From Adineta vaga (Eukaryota; Rotifera), in NCBI GenBank assembly GCA_021613535.1, contig CP075493.1:3224001-3288000 (forward strand): 64,000 nt of DNA. Direction: 5' to 3'. This document shows, one piece after another, positions 1 to 10,374 of the stretch. A program made the position numbers and the translations under genes. The notes beneath the pieces are model-generated. The model made no database searches and was not told the origin of the DNA. It was given only the letters and a program-made list of their open reading frames with translations. Position 1 is the stretch's first letter; each line of letters starts with the position of its first letter.

Positions 1-2139
1 ATACCTGTTCTCTCTCCTTTATAGACACTCACCACACTAAACCGCGGGCACAATCAAATCGGCGATCAAGGAGCACAACATATTGGTGATGCCTTGCGAA
101 TAAACACAGTAACATTCATTCGCTCTTGTCGTAATTGACACATACCTGTTCTCTCTCCTTTATAGACACTCACCACACTAAACCTCGAGAACAATCAAAT
201 CGGCCATCAAGGAGCACAACATATTGGTGATGCCTTGCGAATAAACACGGTAATACTCATTCGCTCTTATCCTAATTGACACATACCTGTTCTCTCTCCT
301 CTATAGACACTCACCACACTGAATCTCGAGAACAATCAAATCGGCGATCAAGGAGCACAACATATTGGTGATGCCTTGCGAATAAACACGGTAACATTCA
401 TTCGCTCTTGTCCTAATTGACACATACCTGTTCTCTCTCCTTTATAGACACTCACCACACTAAATCTCGAGAACAATCAAATCGGCCATCAAGGAGCACA
501 ATATATTGGTGATGCCTTGCGCATAAACACGGTAATACTCATTCGCTCTTGTCCTCATTTACACACCCATGCTCTCTCTCCTCTACAGACACTTACCAGA
601 CTAAATTTCGGGTACAATCAAATCTGCGATCAAGGAGCACAACATATTGGTGATGCCTTGCGAATAAACACGGTAATACTCATTCGCTCTTGTCCTAATT
701 GACACATACCTGTTCTCTCTCCTCTATAGACACTCACCACACTAAATCTCGGGTACAATCAAATCGGCGATCAAGGAGCACAACATATTGGTGATGCCTT
801 GCGAATAAACACGGTAACATTCATTCGCTCTTGTCCTAATTGACACATACCTGTTCTCTCTCCTTTATAGACACTCACCACACTAAATCTCGAGAACAAT
901 CAAATCGGCCATCAAGGAGCACAATATATTGGTGATGCCTTGCGAATAAACACGGTAATACTCATTCGCTCTTGTCCTAATTGACACATACCTGTTCTCT
1001 CTCCTCTATAGACACTCACCACACTGAATCTCGAGAACAATCAAATCTGCGATCAAGGAGCACAACATATTGGTGATGCCTTGCGCATAAACACGGTAAT
1101 ACTCATTCGCTCTTGTCCTCATTTACACACCCATGCTCTCTCTCCTCTACAGACACTCACCGGACTAAATTTCGGGTACAATCAAATCTGCGATCAAGGA
1201 GCACAACATATTGGTGCTGCCTTGCGAATAAACACAGTAACATTCATTCGCTCTTGTCCTAATTGACACATACCTGTTCTCTCTCCTCTATAGACACTCA
1301 CCACACTGAATCTCGAGAACAATCAAATCTGCGATCAAGGAGCACAACATATTGGTGATGCCTTGCGCATAAACACGGTAATACTCATTCGCTCTTGTCC
1401 TCATTTACACACCCATGCTCTCTCTCCTCTACAGACACTCACCGGACTAAATTTCGGGTACAATCAAATCTGCGATCAAGGAGCACAACATATTGGTGCT
1501 GCCTTGCGAATAAACACAGTAACATTCATTCGCTCTTGTCCTAATTGACACATACCTGTTCTCTCTCCTCTATAGACACTCACCACACTAAACCTCGGGC
1601 ACAATCAAATCGGCGATCAAGGAGCACAACATATTGGTGATGCCTTGCGAATAAACACGGTAATACTCATTCGCTCTTGTCCTAATTGACACATACCTGT
1701 TCTCTCTCCTCTATAGACACTCACCACACTAAATCTCGGGCACAATCAAATCGGCCATCAAGGAGCACAACATATTGGTGATGCCTTGCGAATAAACACG
1801 GTAATACTCATTCGCTCTTGTCCTAATTGACACATACCTGTTCTCTCTCCTTTATAGACACTCACCACACTAAATCTCGGGGACAATCAAATCGGCCATC
1901 AAGGAGCACAATATATTGGTGATGCCTTGCGCATAAACACGGTAATACTCATTCGCTCTTGTCCTCATTTACACGCCCATGCTCTCTCTCCTCTACAGAC
2001 ACTCACCAAACTAAATTTCGGGTACAATCAAATCTGCGATCAAGGAGCACAACATATTGGTGCTGCCTTGCGAATAAACACAGTAACATTCATTCGCTCT
2101 TGTCCTAATTGACACATTCCTATTCTCTCTCGTCTATAG
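1..2139 (+). repeat. 141-bp exon-intron tandem array (15 units) with a 282-bp higher-order repeat
   Basis: The unit is an 84-nt LRR exon plus a 57-nt intron. Two intron types alternate. The common type carries an in-frame TGA about 28 nt in. The second (532-588, 1096-1152, 1378-1434, 1942-1998) has CCTCATTTACAC in place of CCTAATTGACAC and no stop. The blocks 1012-1293 and 1294-1575 look identical on reading, showing that a two-unit block duplicated very recently. Confidence 0.9.
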
Positions 2140-2232
2140 ACACTCACCGTACTAAATCTCCGGGGCAATCAAATCGGCAACCAAGAAACAAAGTATCTCC
2201 GAGACACTTTTGGAAATAGGTTGAGGTTTTAG
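25..2232 (+). CDS. Leucine-rich-repeat protein (NLR/RNI-type LRRs), 3' part of gene; one LRR per exon
   Basis: Sixteen exons begin every 141 bp (25, 166, 307, 448, 589, 730, 871, 1012, 1153, 1294, 1435, 1576, 1717, 1858, 1999, 2140). Fifteen are 84 nt (28 codons, phase 0 at both ends) with the pattern TLTxLNLxxNQIGDQGAQHI then a GDALRINT tail, the ribonuclease-inhibitor-type LRR seen in NLRC3-like proteins. Each is followed by a 57-nt GT...TAG intron. The last exon (2140-2232) diverges after NQIGNQ and reaches TAG. The 5' part, including any NACHT, F-box or other effector domain, lies outside the window, so function cannot be set; LRR arrays of this kind bind proteins. Exons and introns are almost uniform in sequence, so the array is recently amplified or homogenised. 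The reading as spliced exons rests on consensus donor/acceptor sites and in-frame stops in most introns. Confidence 0.8.
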
Positions 2233-4727
2233 TTTGGGCTCGAGGGACATTGTTTTTTAGTGCTCTTTTCTGGAGGGTTTTTTCAGAGGAAACCGATGTG
2301 GTGAGAAATGAATACACGGTGTGCTTCGAAGTCGTACTTGTCGTACAATAACGTGTTTTGTTGTAAGCTCTTGATTTTGGACTGTGAGAGATGTGTTTAT
2401 TATCTAAGTTGTTGATTTGTGTATGTCCAATATAGCGAAATCGCGTGTTTGAAATGCACTATAATTTATGAGATGAAGTTCGATGGGTATCATACTATAT
2501 TTTGTGAAACTGTCTACTCTTAATATAATGTCTTCTGAAAATGTTTCAATAGTGGAAAGGTTATGAAGAAGAAGGACGACCGTCGATGCGTGCTATGAGC
2601 CTTTTAATGGGTCCGCTGCACTTATTCCCATCGCTTATCTATTAGGAACGACTGGGAAATTCTTTCGTAAACATTCTGTTGTGCATGAAAACGTAGCAAA
2701 ATATTCTTTCGAACTTTATTTTGAATATTTCTCATAATAGAGAGTTTAGTTTAAAGTCTGAGTGCCTCACAAATCGTTACTATATTTGTAACGTTAGAGA
2801 GTTGGGGTTGGCGTCAAGATAAAGTGGATGACGAGTTTGACAACTTTATTTAGTTGCTTCTTTGATTTGACGTTTGATGTCTAATGATAGAAAGATGTTT
2901 TGTATTCGTACATCTTTCAAGATAAAAAAGAAAGTTTTAGAGAAAAGAGTGTATCTCAGTCTGAACTAACTAATGCTTAGAGACACAATTTAGGATATAA
3001 ATCGTATCTGGATGCAACTTCCGATATATTTGAACTTCAATGAAAGACGGCGAAATGTCTTTGTAAAACACAAAGAGTGTTTCATATTTAGATAGTGACC
3101 CGTACTTATAGTCCCTTCCTATTCATTATCATTCTGAGAATTACAAGAGTATGATTAATTCGCGAGTGGTAAAGTCGTTCTGTCTTAAGTTTACACATAT
3201 TTCTTTTTGAATATATTCATCATCGATGTTGATGAAACCGACGATACTAGATCTATCGAAGTTTTTCATGCTGTACATTTAAATAATTACACATGATAAT
3301 GAACATTTAGTTGTTGAATGTACATCCAAAATAGTTTCATTATCTAATATGACGGTTTTGTTTATTTGAGAAATCAATGTGAACTGCCTTTCTGAATTCA
3401 TCGATTGTGATGAACATTGTTCTAAAATATACCATCGACGCATGTATCATGACATTCGGTTCATTGAACCAATGGCATATTGATCACTGACTTTTAGACT
3501 ATGAATATATTGATGAAGTGTATAATTGTCATATTTACACTGAATGGAAATTTTCTTTCATGTAATATTGGTATTTTAACAAAGATAAGATTATATCTGA
3601 CATGAATTAACAAATAATATCTAACGTTAGTCGAAAAGAGATAACAAAATTAATCATAAACTTTGTTTGGTTTGATTTAATCCATTTGGATTGCAATGCT
3701 CTAAATATATTTGTAAAAAATATCGAATTCGTATAATAATTACCTAAAACCTTTGAACAATTTCACAGCATCCAAACAATGAGAATTCAAACGAGTGTTG
3801 CATCATAACCAAGATAAAAATGAAGACATTATCAAACGTCATTCAAAGACGAGCTTGTAAATTTTAAAATAACCGATTGTAAACGGATATTATCCGTTGT
3901 CCTAATTAGGTAAATAACTATTGAATCCATACAAAAAATTTAATAAACTCTTTTTCTTTATTTTTCAATAGTTGATGTTTCCAGATAAAAACTTTCTCTT
4001 CTATCAGAAAACATATACATTTTGACCAAAATTATAGAGTATATGATTGTTCATTCTTTTTTCAATGTTTTAAATTCTAATGAAAACAAATAATAATGTT
4101 GATGTCTTGTGTAGAAGAAGTTTTTCTTTTCTATTTTTATGGCAAAAGAGATAAAAACTTCCATATTTAGACTTACGAAATGAGAACAAAATTAAAAATG
4201 AACATTCCGTAAATCTCATCTATATTTCTACTCATTTTCTTTCTTATTTATAGCCAAGCAGTAATTTATTAGAGCAACTCTATTTTCATTTAATTATCAT
4301 AAGTGTTCTAATCGTTTTTGATCATTGTCTTTGAAGGTAATATTTGTTTAAAGCATCATGTGATATATCCTTCTCATTATCGTCTTTCGATAGATCCCTA
4401 TTATTTTATTCTTCTATAGAATAATGTTGTCTATTCATTTATGTAAATATAGGTTTACAATAGAAGGCCTTCTGAAATACTCGACTTTTTTTCGAAACCT
4501 ATTTAATTCTCATTTGATCGTATCTTACGTTAATATTACAAGAAACTATGTTTTATTTCAGATTCTCTCAACATTAAAAATCTATTGTGGAACACTTTCA
4601 TATTATTTTCCTTCGACACAATTTGAGATCAATTGCCTCTATACTTTCCGAAATATACACAATACATTATGACTTTCTCATATCCCAATTACCATTTCTC
4701 TGCAATATAGATCGGTCTAAATATAAA
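2233..4727. other. No gene recognised (AT-rich)
   Basis: This 2.5-kb stretch follows the stop of the LRR gene. I find no coding exon chain, RNA gene or clear repeat in it. Open frames here are short, low-complexity and show no domain. Confidence 0.6.
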
Positions 4728-5060
4728 AGAAGGAAATATTTAGTTTTCTATATAAAATATAACTCACACTTCGTTAGACTTCGATCTGAATCTAAATGAC
4801 AATAGAAAATATTTAATCTAAAATTCAAAATATCACTCAACTTTAATCAGATATGGCTATGAACCGAAATGATAACAATAAATATTTAACATATTGTTTT
4901 GAAAATAACTCATTTTTACCCACATATCTATGCAAACCTAAATGATAATAGAGAATGTTTCATTTCGTATTTGAAATATTACTTATTCTTAATCAGATCT
5001 CGATATGTACCTATACAACAATAAGAAATATTTCATATGATATTGAGTTTCGAAAGCTGT
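4728..5060. repeat. Diverged 73-bp tandem repeat, about five copies
   Basis: Related units start near 4728, 4801, 4873, 4946 and 5019. Each begins with AATAGAAAATATTTA-like sequence and ends with a TTAATCAGATCT-like block followed by AAATGAT. Copies differ by roughly a third of positions, so this is an old array. No coding sense is evident. Confidence 0.6.
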
Positions 5061-6100
5061 CCGAATAGAAAGAGGCATTGAACAAGTTGTATTGAATATA
5101 TCTCTTGATAGCTTCTGAAAGACTTGAAATATGTGGATGAAATTCGATGTAGATTCTGCTAACATTCTAAGAATCTCAGTACTGCTTAAACCAAAAACAA
5201 AAGTTGGGTGTAGCAATTAAAAGAATTTTTTTCGCAAACTTCAATCACAAAATGTTGTTGGTAAAAAGTCACCATTTGGGTCACTTATCATCTTTCATAA
5301 GTTTCATGCGGGATCCATGCTTTGAAGTTAAATTTTCGGCGATTATAAAATCCTCAGCCCGTCCCTGTTTACTAGTCTCATTATACAAAGATATCTTCTA
5401 TGCTCAAGGGTATGCAAATACCCCTACATACTATCAGTTGATGACTGCGTGATATCTCTACATAATCGAATAGAGGGGTGGGTGTGGTAGATCATTTTAT
5501 TTGTAAAGAATATTTTTGAAAGATTGAGCTCGGTGCAATGATAAACTTTTGAATAGTTCTTTAGTTCATTTCATCAGAGTTCATGGACTTGAGCTGATCA
5601 ACTCCTACCCTCTATTGTTGACATAAAATATAAGTTAGTTTGAGCTATATTAGAGTCGTTCTCTGTTAACTTGTAACTGGCCTGAACATGATTTTGTTAC
5701 ATGTAAGTAATAAGAGAAAAAGCTCCCTATCAGATTTGGATGACTGAAAAATTGCTTGGAATAATCATATACTGATAGTGGACTTCCACCATCGTCGATG
5801 CAAAACATTAAGTTGTTCAGTTCATACCTAAGATCGTTATTGACAACTTGAAATGGCCAAAGCATTTCCGTTTTTTGTTATGACAAAACTCAAAAGAGAA
5901 AAGAAAGTTGTTAAATTGTTGTTGACTTGCATGAACAAACGAACGTATATACATTTTTTGAGTGTGTGACTCTCTTCTTCAGTTGAGGAAACTTACGATA
6001 CTCCAACATTCACTGGGACAGCTATATCAGGTTGCGGATTTTAGAGAAGAAACTTTACATTTAGTAACGTCGAAGGAAAAAATCTCTATGGTTCAATATT
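5061..6100. other. No gene recognised
   Basis: AT-rich DNA with only short open frames of no recognisable domain on either strand. I see no exon chain. Confidence 0.55.
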
Positions 6101-6106
6101 ATCAGA

Positions 6107-6495
6107 CCGAACCCTTTCAAACTGAGTATTTTTGGGCAGAACCCTTTTGGTTCAAAATAAATAAAACAGAACTTTTTAGGGTTCGGGATTTAATAGGCAG
6201 AACCATTTCGGTTTCTTACAAGCCTGTTCATAAGCTTACATGGCTTCGGATTGGTACACAGAACTTTTTAAAGTTCTGCAGTTGTACTAACGAACCAAAT
6301 GGATTCAGTTTCGTCTCACGAAGGAGTTTTCAAGGTTCAGTAGAAAAATAACTAAACCTTTTGTAGTTTAAGGGATGACTGACAGAACTCTTCATAGTTC
6401 AGAATTGTTGCCCAGAACCTTTCTTGGTTTCTCATATGTCATACAGAACTTTTTCTGGTTCTGAAGATGTTGCAGAACCCAAAAAGGTTTTGGAA
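6107..6495. repeat. About 30.5-bp periodic array of imperfect hairpin units
   Basis: About 13 units begin with CAGAAC-like sequence near 6107, 6137, 6167, 6198, 6259, 6383, 6413, 6444 and 6473, with weaker units filling the gaps near 6228, 6289, 6320 and 6352. Each is a short imperfect palindrome of the type CAGAAC-TTTTT-GGTTCTG, about 18-20 bp, followed by 10-12 bp of unrelated sequence. An open frame (5962-6351) runs through part of it, but the period drifts between 30 and 31, so I do not call it coding. Confidence 0.6.
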
Positions 6496-6682
6496 CACTC
6501 CTTTTCTTCTTTCAGAGGATAGATAGAAACAATTAATATCATTATATTTATCAAACTTACGTATTTTTAATGTTCGACTAGTACCGATCGGTCCACAGAA
6601 AGAATATCTCAATAGAGGATTTTGTTCAGTTTTCGATGCTGTATCTTTTAGTACATTAAACGAATAGTTTCATAAAGCTCTT

Positions 6683-6745
6683 CCCAGGTCGACAAATCCG
6701 ATATTGGATCCGATCGGATTCGAGTATCCGATTGGTCGACCTGGG
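6683..6745. repeat. 63-bp imperfect palindrome
   Basis: CCCAGGTCGAC at the left end is matched exactly by GTCGACCTGGG at the right end, and the interior (ATCCGAT / ATCGGAT blocks around a central CCGATCGG) is also self-complementary with a few mismatches. It could be a small hairpin element or the remnant of one. Confidence 0.7.
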
Positions 6746-7124
6746 TTAGAGTCTAAATAAATCTCGATTTCTGGGCATACTTTTTGACAAATCTCAAAAT
6801 AGTCTCGGGAGTGGTTGTGAGTAAAATTGATGTATTTTTTATTCGTTCAACCAGATGCGCTAAAATTTGGATCTCGAGGTTTTCAATGATGCTGAACAAA
6901 ATCAAAACATAAAATCAAGAAAAGAAATTTTGACGAGTGTTTCTTCTCTTTAAGAGAGTTTTTTAAAGAATATAGATGCGTTAATCATCATTATAGTTCT
7001 TTCAGAGAGGGGTCAGCGAATCCTACGGATGAGCGTTACTTGTTGTTATTGTTGTTTGAAAGAAAATAAAATGTCATTGATGATATTTGTCATATTTATA
7101 AAGCAAACAACATTCTAATACAAT
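6746..7124. other. No gene recognised
   Basis: AT-rich. The segment near 7030-7090 (GTTTGAAAGAAAATAAAATG) resembles 11040-11075, the 3' flank of the TMX-like gene, and so probably belongs to the same duplication as the pseudogene that follows. Confidence 0.4.
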
Positions 7125-7346
7125 TCAATCAAAATCTGCAATAAAATCATTATGTGTTGAATTCTATGAATTGTTCATACAGTGTGATATTCCATGTTGA
7201 TCCTCTGGTTTTCGACGATAAGCTTCCGATCGACCAAATGATGCGTAAGACATAAATATCCAATCAGATATACTTAAAAATGATAGAATAACAATCGTGA
7301 TAATAATACTCGATGATGATCCATCATAAATTTTTCGTCGATTCAT
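7125..7346 (-). pseudogene. Degenerate copy of the single-pass membrane protein encoded at 11322-11684
   Basis: The frame gives a 60-residue product with a membrane segment (IIITIVILSFLSIS...WIFMSYA) and the tail SEAYRRKPEDQHGISH, closely matching residues about 57-108 of the longer paralogue. A TAG at 7164-7166 replaces the Glu codon of the paralogue. The frame then continues NSTHNDFIADFD to the homologous TGA at 7125, matching NSANNNFIADLD, so the stop is a point change in an otherwise co-linear copy. The first 56 or so residues of the paralogue are absent. It is a partial duplicate, probably not functional. Confidence 0.75.
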
Positions 7347-7677
7347 CTGAGTATCGTAAGATTGATAACAATTTATTACTCATTTGATGTTAAAAAAAAC
7401 TCTGTGATTGCTTTTATTGTTGTTGCTTCTTTTTCAATAAGACTAGATTAAACAAAACTATCAAGTTTTTCTAGCAATTTTAATTTGCGATATTTGCATT
7501 ATAAATCAAATCGATGGGGAATAAGAATTCAGCGCATACTAAAGCCACTCACCAGTCAAGTGCAATTTCAAAGGAGACACGTGGACGTGATCGTCGTTAT
7601 ATTCAAAAAGTTCTTCTTATACGGTTAGACAGCAAAATCGATAACAACAACAACAACAAAGATTGACTAAATACTTA

Positions 7678-8236
7678 GGGTTGAGCAAAAGTTCGTAGAA
7701 TGATGTTTAAGTTTTTATAAAACACAGAATATCGAAAGATTTTTTGTATGAACACTTTGTAGAATATCTCGTCCTTAATTCTGACAGTCTTTTAGATGAA
7801 GTCTTTAGCGTAATGAATATACGAATATTTTTTGTTCAGGATTCGAATACATATAGGATTTACCAAGATTTTTATAGCATCAAATACAAATATCTAAGGA
7901 AAGATCGAATATTTAGCTTTATTTTATTAAGTGTTCGAAATAATCAATATTATTATTTATACAAAATTTCATTCTTTTTAATAGTTTGTCAAAAGTTTTT
8001 TTTAAACTCTTCTTTTAGTACATTATTCACTAGCTCGCAAGCTGCCCGAAATAGTGATTCTTCGTTTTCTTAGTCAGTTAAATTAATCTTGATATAATCA
8101 TTGAGCTATAGACTTGATTTAAAAGACTGTCAGAATTAAAGACGAGACTTTCTACTAAGTATTCATACAAAAAATCTTTCAATATTCTGTATTCTCTAAA
8201 AATTTAAATATCATTCTACGAACTTTTAGTCCACCT
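7678..8236. mobile_element. MITE-like element, 559 bp, with about 125-bp terminal inverted repeats
   Basis: The left arm (about 7678-7803) and the reverse complement of the right arm (about 8112-8236) align over their whole length, sharing AAAAGTTCGTAGAATGAT, GAAAGATTTTTTGTATGAA and TTAATTCTGACAGTCTTTTA. Both ends abut TA, consistent with a Tc1/mariner-type TA target duplication (inference). The roughly 310-bp centre contains a 109-codon open frame (7744-8073) that overlaps the left arm and has no transposase motif. It is a non-autonomous DNA element; the arms differ at roughly a tenth of positions, so it is not brand new. Confidence 0.8.
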
Positions 8237-8435
8237 TAACAATTTCAAAATTAACACGTTCGTATGGTAGGATATATGTTTTAAGCTGTTCATTAAACGT
8301 TATTTTAACAACTGTGTTCGTTTTCCTTAATCTACTACGTCATCTACTGTAATGTTGATTCCATTTTAGGTAAGCTCTTGTTTTACGCACCTTCTTCTTC
8401 ACATTGATCAATGTTCTTAAACAAATAATGATCAA

Positions 8436-8783
8436 ATGTTGATTGAATTACCTGAATTAAGTTTTAAAGCGGCACGTCCTTTGTATTCTATTCAACATCA
8501 TAATATATGGTCAATTCGCCAATATTTTGAACAAAAAGATATGCTACTATTTCCAACGTTTGCAACAATAAATGCATATTATTTATGTTACAAAAGGGAA
8601 TTTCATGACAAAATATCACCATATTTTCATCATAAAACCAAAACGTCCAAATTCCTTGAAGATTCTTCGAAAATTAATCGAAATAATTTACAATATATAT
8701 TTCAAAATGTTATGAACAAAATTAAATCAGAATTATACGATTTACGTTCTCATTATTGTACTCGAATAACTGATTCGTTGTGA
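8436..8783 (+). CDS. Unrecognised 115-residue open frame, possibly a gene fragment
   Basis: A single open frame begins at ATG 8436 and ends at TGA 8783. Codon use (CAA, GAA, AAA, ATT) resembles the certain genes of the window, and the sequence is not low-complexity (it includes ARPLYSIQHHNIWSIRQYFE). I see no signal peptide, membrane segment or domain. A GTAAGC at 8371 upstream could be a donor of an earlier exon, but no partner exon is convincing. The MITE ends 200 bp upstream and the surrounding region is full of decayed genes, so this may be a relic. Confidence 0.35.
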   Translation: MLIELPELSFKAARPLYSIQHHNIWSIRQYFEQKDMLLFPTFATINAYYLCYKREFHDKISPYFHHKTKTSKFLEDSSKINRNNLQYIFQNVMNKIKSELYDLRSHYCTRITDSL

Positions 8784-9084
8784 AACAAACAACGATATAT
8801 AGATGTCGACAATACGACATGTATCTTCGTTAGTCTATTTATAGTTATATCGAAATGATCTTTCTTGACGGATGAATGTATTCACATAATGGATTGTTGT
8901 TGTTACATATGCCATTGTTTCGTTGGCTATAAATATATCGTTGTTTTAGTCGATTCTTGTACAAATCGTCACGTCTTCGATATGTGTAAGCCAAAACAAG
9001 TAAGTGTTTTCTGGTAGTAAGTCACTCCCATTCAATTCAAATTTTTTTTACAGTAACTGTAGAGAAGTATATTGTCCTAAAAAA

Positions 9085-9379
9085 ATGACCACGAATAGTA
9101 TGAATAACATTGAAGATCCTGTAAGGTGATCTTAATTTTTAAACAATAATTAAAAGTTCTTCTCTGTAGATAACTGATCTTAATGTAACACAACTTGTTC
9201 CAGAAAAAATTATAACTGATATTAAAAATACTATAAGCGAAGAACTTGCAAAAGCTGAAAAAGAAATTGAAGAAGAAATTCAAAATCATTTCAGTACAAA
9301 AAAGCGTCTGATTGATATTGAACGAACACTCAATGAACAAATCAAAAGAACCATGGATCAACAAAAAGAAATCATATGA
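9085..9379 (+). CDS. N-terminal part of a coiled-coil protein, two exons, cut short by an insertion
   Basis: Exons 9085-9120 and 9170-9379 (intron 9121-9169, GTAAGG...TGTAG) give 81 residues. Residues from about 25 on are charged and heptad-like (EELAKAEKEIEEEIQNHF, then a second helix ending KRTMDQQKEI), indicating a coiled coil. The stop at 9377 falls just where an inverted-repeat insertion begins, and on its far side (9788-9950) a Gln/Glu-rich coiled coil of similar style resumes. The truncated product is probably not the ancestral one. No function can be assigned. Confidence 0.5.
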
Positions 9380-9788
9380 TGCGTTATAGCGTTTTTCCGG
9401 AAAATACATGTATTCAGATATGAGACGAATTTCCCGGAAATCCAAAAAAGCATTTTCCAAAAACTTTTCGCAACCCAAGCGATTATTCTAAACTCAATAA
9501 CAAAAACTTTTAGTGAGGGTGCCGCGAAGGATGATGAGGGTTGTATGTCGGTTTTATGAAGACTGCAACAACGGGTACAATGGATATATACTGCCTTATA
9601 CTTCATCAATATAATGATTATGTCCACTATGGACTTTATTTTTAGTTTTCTTAATGGCCTTAATGGGAATTCGAAACTGGGAAATTCTCCATTACGGCCA
9701 TTGCGGAAACTAGAAGTAAAGCCCATAAATGTTGTCTATAGGCGATGCAAATTTCGATGTCCCGGAAAACGCTATAGCACATCAAATC
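9377..9788. mobile_element. Inverted-repeat insertion (about 410 bp), candidate non-autonomous transposon
   Basis: The left end GATGCGTTATAGCG...TTCCGG and the reverse complement of the right end, GATGTGCTATAGCG...TTCCGG, form terminal inverted repeats of about 24 bp. The right half contains a second, larger hairpin: TTTTCTTAATGGCCTTAATGG near 9640 pairs with CCATTACGGCCATTGCGGAAA near 9693. It lies between two coiled-coil segments. I could not define a clean target-site duplication, although AAATCA occurs on both flanks. Confidence 0.55.
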
Positions 9789-9950
9789 AAAGAAATTGAT
9801 GATTATCAAAAAATGATTTCGGTTCAACAAGTTCGAATGGATGATTATGAGAAAAGCATTTCGGCTCAACAGCTTCAAATTGATGAACATAAAACCAATG
9901 TTTTCACCCACGAAAAAGAACCCGAAAAGTTCGAAAAAAAAACTGGTTAA
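9788..9950 (+). pseudogene. Downstream coiled-coil fragment of the interrupted gene
   Basis: Open frame to TAA at 9950 containing a near-repeat of 14 residues (DDYQKMISVQQVRM, then DDYEKSISAQQLQI) and a charged tail. Its composition and heptads match the segment ending at 9379, so I read it as the 3' part of the same gene separated by the inserted element. An upstream ATG at 9729, inside the insertion, could start a new short frame. The exact original junction is not recoverable from this copy. Confidence 0.4.
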
Positions 9951-10374
9951 CCTGAAAATAAGAATTCATTTAATATGTTCACAAACATTACAATTGTTGT
10001 AGTTGCTGTCACTTTGACTACAATTATAAAAAAATATATAAAATAATGAACATTACCCCAACAATTTTGATCTTTCAAATTGTTTTCTGAATTTAATTTT
10101 TTTTGTTTTGTATTAATACAATTTATCAATAATAAAAAAAGACTGACCTAAAACCCTTGTTCAGTTATCGTAGAAAAGAAACATTGACATTATGGTTGAA
10201 GGAATTTATTTTGCATTCATAATCTGTGTAACGCTGCGTCTAGATCAAAACAATTTGTTCTATTGTAGCTACTGGTGATTGTTTTATTCTTTTGTATGTA
10301 TATTAAAAACTATTTTTGTACATAAATATCAATGTTTTTATCTGTTTATTAGTAAGTCAAGTAATGAATCAAAT
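9951..10374. other. No intact coding sequence
   Basis: The N-terminal thioredoxin half (signal peptide and CxxC) expected upstream of the TMX-like exons should lie here, but I find no in-frame CxxC motif. A short frame from 10192 (MVEGIYFAFIICVTLRL) might be a remnant signal peptide. Confidence 0.4.

Noticed and set aside
517-2112. Four 61-residue open frames in the LRR array (517, 1081, 1363, 1927)
   Set aside because: They arise from reading through stop-free introns between two LRR exons; the splice sites show they are parts of one gene.
5962-6351. 129-residue open frame through the hairpin array
   Set aside because: The underlying repeat drifts between 30 and 31 bp, so no protein repeat is maintained, and it has no domain. 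The open frame looks incidental.
6107-6495. CRISPR-like array
   Set aside because: The spacing resembles repeat-spacer units, but the repeats are degenerate palindromes, no cas genes exist and the DNA is eukaryotic.
7744-8073. 109-residue frame inside the MITE
   Set aside because: It overlaps the inverted-repeat arm and shows no transposase motif such as a DDE/D triad.
9077-9726. Overlapping minus-strand frames of 122-133 residues
   Set aside because: They are antisense to the coiled-coil exons and to the inserted element, and are Phe/Cys/Tyr-rich as expected for shadow frames.
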